Part shown: in pieces, positions 50,502 to 58,844 of the stretch
Layout: each line of letters starts with the position of its first letter
Position numbering within the stretch: position 1 is the first letter of the stretch
Assembly (NCBI RefSeq): GCF_900188005.1
Contig: NZ_FZNR01000007.1
Span: 62,001-126,000, forward strand
DNA: 64,000 nucleotides
Origin: Actinoplanes regularis
Lineage (GTDB): Bacteria > Actinomycetota > Actinomycetes > Mycobacteriales > Micromonosporaceae
Direction of reading: 5' to 3'
Made by a program: the position numbers and the translations under genes
The notes under the pieces: generated by a model
What the model was told of the DNA's origin: nothing
Seen by the model: the letters and a program-made list of their open reading frames with translations, nothing else
The model's database searches: none

Positions 50502-53500
50502 CTAGAGGACCGATCGGTCCAACCCGACATTTAGGCGTCCGCGGGACAGTTCGTAGACCTGGTCGACCAGGTCGAGGCCCTCCACCCGGTGGGCGAAGAT
50601 CAGCACGGTGCGCCCGGAAGCCGCGTCCAGCAGATCCGCCATCAGGTCCCGCGCTCCGGCCTCGTCGATCCCCTCGGTCGGCTCGTCCAGAATCAGGAGC
50701 GCGGGCTCGGCCAGTAGGGCCCGGGCGGTCGCGAACCGTCGCCGCTGGCCGCCGGACATCGTGCCGCCGCCGGTTCCCAGCCAGGAGTCCAGGCCGCTCG
50801 GCAGCGTGGCCAGCCACGACCCGAGACCGACGCGGCGCAGGGCGGCGAGAAGCTGCGGGTCGCTCGAGGCCGGTGCGGCGAGACGGAGATTTTCCCGTAC
50901 GGTCGAAGCGAAGACGTGCCCGGTTTCGTCGCCGACCAGCACGGCCTTCCCGCCGACCCGGACCTCGCCGGCGCGCGCCGGAAGCAGGCCGCCGAGCACC
51001 GCCCCCAGGGTCGACTTTCCCGAGCCGGAACGTCCGGTGATCGCGACCTTCGCCCCGGGCGGGAGCACCAGGTCGACGCCGTCGAGCGCCGGTCCGGCCG
51101 CCGGATCCCACCCCGCGACCAGCCCGGACAGCACCACCGACCCGGGATCGCACTCTGCGGCGGACCCGTCCACTGCCGGGAGACTCGCCGTGCTCCGCGT
51201 CGCCGGTCCGGCGGCCGGCATATCCGCGGTCAGGGCTGCGACCCGGCGTTCGGCGCCCGCTGCCCGGCGGCGAGCGATCGCCGCCTCCGGCAGGGCCACC
51301 ACCGGCTCACCCAGCGCGATCACACCGAGCAGCAGGACCGCGCTCCACTCCGCCGAGATCGCGGAGCCGCCCAGCGCCAGCGCGGTCCCGGCCGCCGCCA
51401 CCGCCCACCCGAGATGCGCGATCGCGGCGGCGATACCCGACGTCCGGGCCGCCCGCGCCTCCAGGACGGCGAGGGCCCGGCTGCGTTCCTCCGGTACGCC
51501 GGCGCGCCCGGCCCCCGCGCCCAACTCCTCCACGCCGTCGACGGTCTCGACCATCGCGTCCCGCAGCGCGGCCCGGGCCGCCCCGGTCGCCGTGTCCTGC
51601 CGATCCGCCTGCCACCCGGCCACCATGGGCGCGACCACCCCGGAGATCAGCACCCCGAGCACGAGCGCCCCGGCTATCCCCAGCGCACTCCCGGCGCCCA
51701 CGCCGGCCGTCCCCGCCGTGCTCCCGGCATCCGCTCCGGCCATCCCCGCCGCGCTTCCGGCGCCCGCGACCGCTATCGCGGCTGCCCCGGCCACCACGAC
51801 CGCGACCCCCGCGGCCAGCGCCGGCAACCACCCGCGAAGCAGCCCGTCGACACGGGCGTCCACATCGTCGACCAGCCGGGTGAGCAGGTCTCCCCGCCGG
51901 TGCAGCCGGGGCCCCGGCACCCGTGGGATCAGGTCGGCGTACACCCTGGCCCGTCTGCTTCCCAGCCGCGCGAACGCCACGTCGTGCGCCACCAGCCGTT
52001 CCAGGTACCGAAGCAACGGCCGAGCCACGGCGCTCCCACGGACCAGAACGACCGCCGTCGAGAGCGTGAGCACCGGCGGCAGGCTCACCGCCCGAACCAG
52101 CAGCCACGCCGCAGACCCGGTCAGCAGGATCCCGGCCAGCAGCGAGCCGGCTCCGAGCGCCACCGCCACCCACGGCCGCCGCCATCTGCTCACCGCCCGC
52201 GTCCCGGCATCCGTGCCTACCACCCGCGTCCGGGTGTCCGTGCCTACCGGTCGCGTGTCAGCGTCGGTATCTGCCGCGCGCGTGCAGGTGTCTGTGTCTA
52301 CGGTTTGTGTTCTGGCGGCCGTGTCTACCGCTCGCATGTCAGCGTCGGTGTCTACCGCGCGCGTGCAGGTGTCTGTGTCCACCGCTCGCGTTGCGGTGTC
52401 CTTGCCCGCCGGTTGTGTCCCGGAATCCGTGCCCACCGTTTCGGGGCTGGCGTCGTTCGAGCTCGTGGGTGGGTGGACGTCAACAACACGGTCGGCGGCG
52501 GCGAGGAGAGCCGGTCGATGGGCGACCACCAGAACCGCGCAGCCGCGCTGAGCGAACTCACGCAACCGGGTCACAACCAGGGCCTCGGCGGCCGGATCCA
52601 AATGGGCGGTCGGCTCGTCGAGCAGCAGCGTGACCACCGGCAGCGGGCGGCGCCGCGGGCCGGGCTCGTCACGGTACGGCCGCTCGTCGGCCCGCCGGCT
52701 CAGGGCACCGGCCCGCTGGGTCAGGGTGGTGACCTGGCTTGGTGCGGTGTCGTGGTCGGCCTGCTGGGTCAGGGCGGTGACGTGGTCGGGCCGCTGGCTT
52801 GGTGCGGTGTCGTGGTCGGCCTGCTGGGTCAGGGCGGTGACGTGGTCGGGCCGCTGGCCTAGTGCGGTGACCTGGCCGGCCCGCTGGGTCAAGGCGGCGG
52901 CCTGGCTGACTCCCTGGCTTCGTGCGATGACCCGGTTGGTCCGCTGGCTCAGACCGGCGGCCCGGCTTGCCTGCTGGCTCAGGGCGACAGCCTGGCCTGC
53001 CCGCTGGCTCAGGGCGACGGCCCGGCCCGCCCGCTGGGTCAGCGCGGCAGCCCGGCCGGCTCGGTGCAGCAGTGCGGCCAGGGCCAGGCGCTGCCGCTGG
53101 CCGGCGGAGACGCCGTTTCCGTGCTCGCCGAGTGGCGTCTTCGCGGTGACCTCGGTGTCCAGGCCGACCAGGCGCAGAGCGGACCGGATCTCGGCGGTGC
53201 CGGCATCGGCCGGGAAAGCCTCGCCCACCGTTCGAGCGTGCGGCAGCGCCGGCCGCTGCGACAGGTGGAAGGCCCTCCCCACCGCGACCGCTCCCGCCTC
53301 GGCCGGGTGCAGCCCGGCGAGCACTCGCAACGCGGTGCTCTTCCCGGCCCCCGACGGCCCCCGCAGCGCGACGATCTCCCCGGCCCGTACCGCCAGCTCG
53401 TCCAACCGCAACGCCCCGACGCCCGCACCCGGATAGCTCGCCCGCAGCCCCGCTGCGAGCACCCCCCACCGCGCCGCGCCCTGCGCCGCATCACCCACCC

Positions 53501-54839
53501 CGCCGCGATCTTGGCGACCTACGCCCACATAGCAGCCACAACTTGCCAAGATCGCATCGAAGGCGGCGTTGGCGGTCACCGCGTCCTGGCTGGTCCCGCT
53601 GGCGGCTTCGGTGCGGTTGTCAGGGCTGTTGGGGCGAGCTGTTGTTGTGTGACTGGTGTCGTTGGGGCTGAGGGAACCGGCCGTCGTCCCGTAGCTGGTT
53701 CCAGTGGTCGTAACGCCGGTCGGGCGGTCAGCGGGAAGTTCCGTGACGCGGGCCGCCCACTCGGCGCTCCGCGGAACCCGATCCGGCCGACCGGTGCTCG
53801 ACATCGCACCGACAGGCGCGGCGGTCAGGATCTCATCGACGTCGGCGATCACCGCGGAGGCGTCCGTGGATGCGTGATACCGAGCGGCCATTTCACGCAG
53901 CGGCCGATACGCCTCCGGGGCGAGCAGGATCGTGAGCAGCGCCGGAGCCAGGGACATCGACCCGCCGGCCACCCGAATCCCGGCCTGGACCGCGATCAGG
54001 CCGACCGAGAGCGTGCCGACCAGGTCCAGCGCGGTCGAGGAGAGGAACGCGACGCGGAGCACCCGGAGGGTGGCGCGACGGTGCCGGTCGGTCAGATCGG
54101 CGATGACCTCCACCTGGCGTTCGGCGCGACCGTACATCCGCAGGGTGCCGAGACCGCGTACGACGTCGAGGAAGTGCCCGGCCAGGCGGGCGTCCGCCGC
54201 CCACCGCTGCCGGGCGCGGGCCTGGGTCGCCCAGCCGATCAGCGTGCCGAGCAGCGGCACCAGCGGAAGCATGACCAGGGCGATCACCGCGGACGCCGGG
54301 TCGACCAGGGCCATCAGGACGATCACCGCGGGCGGCAGCAGCACGCCGAGGACCAGGGACGGCAGGTATCCGGAGAACCACGGGCGCAGCGAGTCCAGCC
54401 CGGTGCCGAGGATGGTGGTGAGCCGTCCCGCCCCGTAGGAGGCGACCCAGGCCGGGCCGCGTCCCACGATGGCGGCCAGCAGCGACCGGCGTAGTTCGTC
54501 GGTGACCCGGGCCGCTGCCCGCCGGGCCGTCACCTGTTCGGCCCAGCAGAGCAGTCCCCGTACGGCGAAAGCGCCCGCGAGCAGCAGGATCGCCTCGGCC
54601 CGGGTGCCGCCGAACAGCACCGATCGGGAGAGGGAGGGCGCGACGATCCAGGTCAGCGCGACCGCGATGGCAAGGGTGGCCGCCGCCTGACCGGCTCCGA
54701 TCGCGGCCAGCAGGGCGATCCCGGCCCGGGCGCTCCGGGCGTGGCGTAGTAGCCGTGGATCGATGGGCCCCTTGGTGGTTCGCCGCGTGCCCGGCGCACC
54801 GGATTCCGGGCCGCCCGGCTCCGCCTCGCCCACCCTCAC
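50502..54839 (-). CDS. cydDC: Fused CydD-CydC ABC exporter (cysteine/glutathione) with repeat expansions
   Basis: A 1445-residue fusion of two half-transporters that in E. coli export thiols needed for cytochrome bd assembly. The CydD half has six helices (about 40-330), a Ser/Thr-rich linker, and Walker A GPSGAGKST near 493. Its signature VSAGQRQRL lies near 577, and Walker B LLLDEPTAHLD near 737. About 140 residues lie between the last two, against about 20 normally; the extra part is repetitive. A Thr-Asp-rich repeat linker (about 793-880) leads to the CydC half, with Walker A GRSGSGKST, signature MSGGQRRRF and Walker B LILDEPTEGID. GTG start overlaps the cydB stop. The normal size of such fusions is 1050-1200. 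Confidence 0.92.
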   Translation of the reverse strand: MRVGEAEPGGPESGAPGTRRTTKGPIDPRLLRHARSARAGIALLAAIGAGQAAATLAIAVALTWIVAPSLSRSVLFGGTRAEAILLLAGAFAVRGLLCWAEQVTARRAAARVTDELRRSLLAAIVGRGPAWVASYGAGRLTTILGTGLDSLRPWFSGYLPSLVLGVLLPPAVIVLMALVDPASAVIALVMLPLVPLLGTLIGWATQARARQRWAADARLAGHFLDVVRGLGTLRMYGRAERQVEVIADLTDRHRRATLRVLRVAFLSSTALDLVGTLSVGLIAVQAGIRVAGGSMSLAPALLTILLAPEAYRPLREMAARYHASTDASAVIADVDEILTAAPVGAMSSTGRPDRVPRSAEWAARVTELPADRPTGVTTTGTSYGTTAGSLSPNDTSHTTTARPNSPDNRTEAASGTSQDAVTANAAFDAILASCGCYVGVGRQDRGGVGDAAQGAARWGVLAAGLRASYPGAGVGALRLDELAVRAGEIVALRGPSGAGKSTALRVLAGLHPAEAGAVAVGRAFHLSQRPALPHARTVGEAFPADAGTAEIRSALRLVGLDTEVTAKTPLGEHGNGVSAGQRQRLALAALLHRAGRAAALTQRAGRAVALSQRAGQAVALSQQASRAAGLSQRTNRVIARSQGVSQAAALTQRAGQVTALGQRPDHVTALTQQADHDTAPSQRPDHVTALTQQADHDTAPSQVTTLTQRAGALSRRADERPYRDEPGPRRRPLPVVTLLLDEPTAHLDPAAEALVVTRLREFAQRGCAVLVVAHRPALLAAADRVVDVHPPTSSNDASPETVGTDSGTQPAGKDTATRAVDTDTCTRAVDTDADMRAVDTAARTQTVDTDTCTRAADTDADTRPVGTDTRTRVVGTDAGTRAVSRWRRPWVAVALGAGSLLAGILLTGSAAWLLVRAVSLPPVLTLSTAVVLVRGSAVARPLLRYLERLVAHDVAFARLGSRRARVYADLIPRVPGPRLHRRGDLLTRLVDDVDARVDGLLRGWLPALAAGVAVVVAGAAAIAVAGAGSAAGMAGADAGSTAGTAGVGAGSALGIAGALVLGVLISGVVAPMVAGWQADRQDTATGAARAALRDAMVETVDGVEELGAGAGRAGVPEERSRALAVLEARAARTSGIAAAIAHLGWAVAAAGTALALGGSAISAEWSAVLLLGVIALGEPVVALPEAAIARRRAAGAERRVAALTADMPAAGPATRSTASLPAVDGSAAECDPGSVVLSGLVAGWDPAAGPALDGVDLVLPPGAKVAITGRSGSGKSTLGAVLGGLLPARAGEVRVGGKAVLVGDETGHVFASTVRENLRLAAPASSDPQLLAALRRVGLGSWLATLPSGLDSWLGTGGGTMSGGQRRRFATARALLAEPALLILDEPTEGIDEAGARDLMADLLDAASGRTVLIFAHRVEGLDLVDQVYELSRGRLNVGLDRSVL
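52196..52460 (-). repeat. Thr-Asp-rich repeat linker between CydD and CydC halves
   Basis: An imperfect tandem repeat encodes units of the type (T/A)RAVDTD(T/A), roughly every 9-12 residues, for about 85 residues. It joins NBD1 to the second membrane domain. The repeats are in frame, and the linker is predicted disordered and cytoplasmic. Confidence 0.75.
52722..53063 (-). repeat. Tandem 30/60-bp repeats inserted in NBD1 of CydDC
   Basis: About eleven related 30-bp units encode xALxQRAGxx decapeptides. The left part holds a 60-bp unit (52741-52798 and 52801-52858) whose first 58 bases are identical, a recent duplication. All units keep frame. The array falls between the ABC signature helix and Walker B. 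Confidence 0.88.
53505..53555. repeat. 51-bp inverted-repeat element inside cydDC
   Basis: GCGATCTTGGC (53505-53515) and GCCAAGATCGC (53545-53555) are perfect 11-bp inverted repeats around a 29-base, relatively AT-rich centre. The element is translated in frame (DAILASCGCYVGVGRQDRGG) within the non-conserved linker before NBD1. Composition differs from the surrounding coding DNA, as in a miniature mobile or palindromic intergenic element. Confidence 0.7.
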
Positions 54840-55816
54840 GACGGCACCCGCTCACTGGCGATCCGCCGCCGGAACACCCAGTACGACCACGCCTGATAGG
54901 CCAGCACCCCAGGCAGAACGATCACCCCGGCAACCGTGATCAACTCCAACGCGGAGGCACTGGCCGCAGCCCCGGCCCGGGTCAGGGACCACATCGGATC
55001 GATCGTGCTCCGCAGCACCACCGACCCGTGCGCGGTGAACACCATCACCACCGCCCCGGCCACCCCGGCCGCGGTAACCGCGAACGCCCCACCCTCGCGC
55101 CCCTGCCGAGCGAGCATCCCCACCACGAAGCAGGCCACCGCCGCGACCAGTACAACCCGCGACCCACCTGCCACCCCGACGAGCAGCAGGCCGACGGTAC
55201 CGAGATTCCCCCCGTTACGGGCGAGGGCCACCGCCCGGCGACGCACCGGCCCGGTGGTCCGCAGCGCCAGGAAGGTCGCCCCGAGCAGAACCGCCCCCAA
55301 CAGCCCACCCAGCGCCCCGAGCCCGGCGGCCGGGGTCATCAGGGGGGAGAGGCTGCGGCCGATCCCACCACCGCTGACGACGCCGTCGGCCCCGAGCGGA
55401 AGGCCATCGACGAAGACACCGAGCTGGGCCCCCCAGAGCAGAGCCACCCCTGCGGACGACCCGGCGAGGAGCCGATCGCACCGCCGCCGCCAGGCCGGCG
55501 AGTCATGCTTGCCACGGAACTCCAGCGCGACACCACGCACCGCGAGCAGCAGCAGAATGCCGACCATCGGGAGGTAGAGCGCGGAGAGCAGGACGGCGTA
55601 CCAGTCCGGAAAGGCGGCGAAGGTGACCCCGATCGCGGCGACCAGCCAGACCTCGTTGCCGTCCCAGAACGGTCCGATCGTACGGATCGCCGCACCCCGT
55701 TCGTGCTCGTCACGCCCGAGGAACGGGGCGAGGACACCGACACCGAAGTCGAAGCCCTCGAGGACGAAGTAGAGCACCCAGGCGAGGACGAGGATCGCGA
55801 ACCAGAAGGTGATCAT
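54836..55816 (-). CDS. cydB: Cytochrome bd ubiquinol oxidase subunit II
   Basis: A 326-residue membrane protein with eight or nine helices. Family marks are WVLYFVLEGFDFGVGVLAPFLGRDE, the FWDGNEVWLVAAIG block and LEFRGKH. It pairs with CydA in the high-affinity terminal oxidase that reduces O2 with menaquinol. ATG 55816 is 12 bases from the cydA stop; its stop overlaps the cydDC start. Confidence 0.95.
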   Translation of the reverse strand: MITFWFAILVLAWVLYFVLEGFDFGVGVLAPFLGRDEHERGAAIRTIGPFWDGNEVWLVAAIGVTFAAFPDWYAVLLSALYLPMVGILLLLAVRGVALEFRGKHDSPAWRRRCDRLLAGSSAGVALLWGAQLGVFVDGLPLGADGVVSGGGIGRSLSPLMTPAAGLGALGGLLGAVLLGATFLALRTTGPVRRRAVALARNGGNLGTVGLLLVGVAGGSRVVLVAAVACFVVGMLARQGREGGAFAVTAAGVAGAVVMVFTAHGSVVLRSTIDPMWSLTRAGAAASASALELITVAGVIVLPGVLAYQAWSYWVFRRRIASERVPS

Positions 55817-55828
55817 GAGGGCGGTCTC

Positions 55829-57241
55829 CTAGTAGGCCGGGACGGGCTCAGCAGCGGGCGTCTTCTCGGAAGTGCCGGAGAGCGGTTGACGGGCCAGGTG
55901 GACGACGAGCCTGTACCAGGCGACCGCCAGCAGCCCGTAGACGAGCGTGAAGCCGGCCAGGGAGAGCAGAACCTCGGCGCCGGTCAGCCCGGGGGAGATG
56001 CCGTCGGACACTTTGGAGATCCCGAAGGCGAGCCACGGCTGCCGCGCGGTCTCCGTGAACACCCATCCGAACGTGTTGGCGGCGGCCGGCAGCAGCGGGG
56101 CGAGCAGCAGGATCCGCTTGATCCAGCCCGGCACGCCGGCCCCCATCTGCAGGAACGCGGGCAGCAACGGAATCCGGAGGCGACGGTTGGACGTGGCCCA
56201 GAGGTAGTAGGCGGCGAACGCCATGCCCAGCACCCCGGCGCCGATCATCAGCCGGAACGTCCAGAAGGCCACCGGGATCATCGGCACGTAACTGCCCGGC
56301 CCGTACTGCGCGACGTACTGGGCCTGCAGGTCGTCGATCCCCTGCACGGTCCCGTCGAACGATCCGGTCCCCAGGAAGGAGAGCAGCCGTGGGATCTCCA
56401 CGGTCAGGAACGGCTTCTCGTGCCCGAGCTTCCCGATCGCGAAGACCGAGAACGGCGCCCCGGTGGTCGTCTCGTACAGCGCCTCCGCGGCGGCCATCTT
56501 CATCGGCTGCACCGCGGTCATCACCTTCCCGAGGTGGTCCCCGGTGACCGCGGTCAGCGCCCCGCCGATCAGCATCAGCCAGGCGCCGAGCCGGGACAGG
56601 GTCCGGAAGGCGGTGTCGGCGGAGAGCCGCCACAGACCGATCGCGAGCAGCAGGCCGCCGCCGGCCATCGCCGCTCCCGCCATGGTGTGCGGGAACGACG
56701 CCAGCACCACCTCGTTGGTCAGCAGCGTCCAGAAGCTCGTCAGGTGGGCCCGCCCGGTGACCGGGTCCAGTGCGTACCCCATCGGGTTCTGCATGAACGA
56801 GTTGGCGGCCAGGATGATGTACGCCGACAGCAGCGTCCCCACCGCCACGGTCACGATGGTGGCCGCGTGCACCCGGCGCGGCAGCCGTCCCCACCCGAAG
56901 TACCAGAGCGCCAGGAACGTCGCCTCCAGGAAGAACGCGAGCATCCCCTCGATCGCGAGGGTCGGCCCGAACACGTCGCCGTAGAACTTGGCGAACGCGC
57001 TCCAGCCGAGCCCGAACTGGAACTCCTGCACGAGCCCGGTCACCACGCCGACCGCGAACGTGACGATCAGCAGCTTCCCGACGAACTTGGTGAGGGCCAG
57101 GTGCGTGGCGGAGCCGGTGCGCAGCCAGGCCAGGTGCAGGCCGGCCGCGGTCGCGGAGAGGCAGATCGACAGCGGTACGAACAGGTAGTGATAGATCGTC
57201 ACGACCGCGAACTGCAGCCGGGTCAGGTCGAGCACGTCCAT
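55829..57241 (-). CDS. cydA: Cytochrome bd ubiquinol oxidase subunit I
   Basis: A 470-residue membrane protein carrying the three hemes. His18 (IYHYLFVPLS) and His185 (ASFPHTMAGA) match heme ligands of the E. coli enzyme, and QNPMGYALDPVTGRAHLTSF is the Q-loop-side signature. The Q loop is short, as in Actinobacteria. ATG 57241 has an AAGGGGAC ribosome site. First gene of the operon cydA-cydB-cydDC-tetR. Upstream are BlaI-type operator sites, implying repression by the divergently encoded BlaI protein. Confidence 0.96.
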   Translation of the reverse strand: MDVLDLTRLQFAVVTIYHYLFVPLSICLSATAAGLHLAWLRTGSATHLALTKFVGKLLIVTFAVGVVTGLVQEFQFGLGWSAFAKFYGDVFGPTLAIEGMLAFFLEATFLALWYFGWGRLPRRVHAATIVTVAVGTLLSAYIILAANSFMQNPMGYALDPVTGRAHLTSFWTLLTNEVVLASFPHTMAGAAMAGGGLLLAIGLWRLSADTAFRTLSRLGAWLMLIGGALTAVTGDHLGKVMTAVQPMKMAAAEALYETTTGAPFSVFAIGKLGHEKPFLTVEIPRLLSFLGTGSFDGTVQGIDDLQAQYVAQYGPGSYVPMIPVAFWTFRLMIGAGVLGMAFAAYYLWATSNRRLRIPLLPAFLQMGAGVPGWIKRILLLAPLLPAAANTFGWVFTETARQPWLAFGISKVSDGISPGLTGAEVLLSLAGFTLVYGLLAVAWYRLVVHLARQPLSGTSEKTPAAEPVPAY

Positions 57242-57254
57242 CGGGTGTCCCCTT

Positions 57255-57291
57255 CTACGACTCTTCGTAGTAGATACTACGAGACGTAGTA
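57255..57291. promoter_or_regulatory. BlaI/MecI-type operator array between cydA and blaI
   Basis: Alternating half-sites: CTACGA (57255-57260), TCGTAG (57265-57270) continuing as CGTAGTA (57266-57272), TACTACG (57275-57281) and CGTAGTA (57285-57291). The two inner pairs are perfect 7-bp inverted repeats with two- and three-base centres. Their core resembles the TACTACA-type dyads bound by BlaI and MecI. They lie within 15-70 bases of both start codons, so binding could block both promoters. Confidence 0.8.
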
Positions 57292-57317
57292 CGACCGGCC
57301 CTAGTAGGATGGGTCAC

Positions 57318-57668
57318 ATGGCACTAGGCGACCTTGAGCGTGAGGTCATGACGCAGCTGTGGGATGCGCGTGACCCGTTGACCGTGCGGCAGGTCCACGA
57401 GCTCCTGAGCGCGAATCGGGACCTGGCTTACACGACCGTGATGACCGTCCTCGACCGGCTCGCCAAGAAGAAGCTGGTCGTCCAGCAGCGGGCGGACCGG
57501 GCCTACCGCTACGCCCCGGCGCAGACCCGCGAGGAGATGACCGCCGGCCTGATGCTCGACGCGTTGAGCGCCACTCCCGATCGGGACGCCGCGCTGGCAT
57601 ACTTTCTCGGTCAGTTGCCACCCGGGGCGATCCAGGCCGCCCTGCAAGCCACCCCGAAAGAGACGTGA
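57318..57668 (+). CDS. blaI: BlaI/MecI/CopY-family transcriptional repressor
   Basis: A 116-residue winged-helix repressor. LGDLEREVMTQLWDARDPLT and VRQVHELLSANRDLAYTTVM, then VLDRLAKKKLV, make up the DNA-binding domain; the C-terminal helices dimerise. ATG 57318 is preceded by AGGATGGG; ATG 57309 would add three residues. It is coupled to a downstream M56 peptidase gene (GTGA), the classical BlaI-BlaR pair, and sits divergently to cydA with an operator array between them. It probably controls respiration rather than beta-lactam resistance, as no beta-lactamase gene is near. Confidence 0.93.
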   Translation: MALGDLEREVMTQLWDARDPLTVRQVHELLSANRDLAYTTVMTVLDRLAKKKLVVQQRADRAYRYAPAQTREEMTAGLMLDALSATPDRDAALAYFLGQLPPGAIQAALQATPKET

Positions 57669-58582
57669 CCGCACTCCTGCTCGGCGCGCTCGGGCTGACC
57701 CTCTCGCTGGTCGTCCCGGGCCTTCTGGCCGGCGCCCGCTGGCCGGGCCGCGCCCCGGTCGCCGCCGTCCTGCTCTGGCAGGCCCTCACCCTGACCTCGG
57801 TGCTCTGCGCGCTCGGTGTGGTCCTGGCCGCGCCCGAGGAGCTGACCCGGGCGGCCGGCGCGAACCATCCGTGGACCGTCGCGGCGCTGCTGTTCTCCCT
57901 GGCGGTGGCCGCCACCATCGTGATCCGGCTGCTGATCTCGCTGATCCGGGTGAGTGCCCGGGCCCGGGCCCGGCGTGAACGGCACCGGATCCTCGTCGAC
58001 CTGCTCGACCGGGTGGAGCGGCGCCGCGAGGTGGGCGGCGCGGAGGTCCGGGTGCTGGACGGGGCGCTGCCGCTGGCCTACTGCGTGCCGGGGCGGGAGC
58101 CGCGGGTGGTGCTCAGCGACGCGGTGCTGCGGGTTCTGGACCGTGCGCAGGTGGACGCGGTGCTCGCCCACGAGCGGGCGCACCTGCGGCACCGGCACGA
58201 GCTGGTGATGGAGTCGTTCACCGCCTTCTACCAGGCGGTCCCGCCCCCGTTGCGGTCCCGGGCACCGCTCGACGCCGTACACCTGCTGCTGGAGATGGTG
58301 TCGGACGACGCCGCGCGCCGCCGGGTGGGCCCGGAGCCGCTGCGCGCCGCGCTGGCCCGGTTGTCGGACGCCGTGCCGCTCGCGGAGGAGACGCCGCACG
58401 ACCCGGCGGGTGACGCCCGGCGCCGGCGGCTCGACCGGCTGGCCGCTCCCGCGCCCAACTCGGCCGGTCTGTCGGTCGTCGCCGGCGTCGCCGCGGCCGG
58501 CCTGTTCGTGTTACCGACTGTGATCTTGGTCGTGCCCTGGCTAGGTCAGGCCCTCGACGCCTGGCCGTTTCGGTCACTCTGA
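57665..58582 (+). CDS. M56-family (BlaR1-like) membrane metallopeptidase
   Basis: A 305-residue membrane protein. Three hydrophobic helices lie in the first 95 residues. A soluble domain then carries the zinc motif HERAH in VLAHERAHLRHRHEL, and one C-terminal helix follows (LSVVAGVAAAGLFVLPTVIL). There is no penicillin-binding sensor domain, unlike BlaR1. It would cleave BlaI, or its own partner, in response to an envelope or redox signal. It overlaps the blaI stop by four bases. Confidence 0.9.
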   Translation: MTALLLGALGLTLSLVVPGLLAGARWPGRAPVAAVLLWQALTLTSVLCALGVVLAAPEELTRAAGANHPWTVAALLFSLAVAATIVIRLLISLIRVSARARARRERHRILVDLLDRVERRREVGGAEVRVLDGALPLAYCVPGREPRVVLSDAVLRVLDRAQVDAVLAHERAHLRHRHELVMESFTAFYQAVPPPLRSRAPLDAVHLLLEMVSDDAARRRVGPEPLRAALARLSDAVPLAEETPHDPAGDARRRRLDRLAAPAPNSAGLSVVAGVAAAGLFVLPTVILVVPWLGQALDAWPFRSL

Positions 58583-58679
58583 GTACTGAGGACTGTGCGG
58601 GTAGTTTCCCGCCGGACGCACGCTTCATTTGCCCACATGATCCGGGTACGGTGGTCCCCGGTTCGGCAGCCCCCCATCG

Positions 58680-58816
58680 TCCAACCGGCCGATCTGACGA
58701 GCCACCGCCTAATCGTCGCGAGGCGAGCCGGGGACCCAGGTACCCGGGGTGAAGCCGTGAACCAGCGGCCGGGCGAGCTTCCCGCCCGAACCCGTCAGCT
58801 AACCCGGTCGGCGGCC
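58680..58816 (+). ncRNA. Cyclic di-AMP riboswitch (ydaO/yuaA type)
   Basis: The leader of the NlpC/P60 gene carries the conserved blocks of the ydaO-yuaA riboswitch in order: GACGAGCCACCGCC, CGCGAGGCGAGCCGGGGACC, GGGGTGAA and the 3' block CCGAACCCGTCAGCTAACCC. GCCGATC near 58688 and GGTCGGC near 58806 can form the closing stem. In actinomycetes this class precedes cell-wall hydrolase genes and switches them off when c-di-AMP is high. Boundaries are approximate. Confidence 0.85.
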
Positions 58817-58844
58817 GAGTGGGAAGAAAGGACAACGCTCCTAC

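Noticed and set aside
50608..52862. Long rightward frames opposite cydDC
   Set aside because: Repeat-rich antisense of the expanded linker regions, without ribosome sites or domains.
54755..57289. Rightward 844-codon frame over cydB and cydA
   Set aside because: Antisense to two unmistakable oxidase subunits; composition typical of a GC shadow.
57309..58582. Beta-lactam resistance locus
   Set aside because: A BlaI and an M56 peptidase are present, but there is no beta-lactamase or penicillin-binding sensor domain; operator position points to cydA instead.
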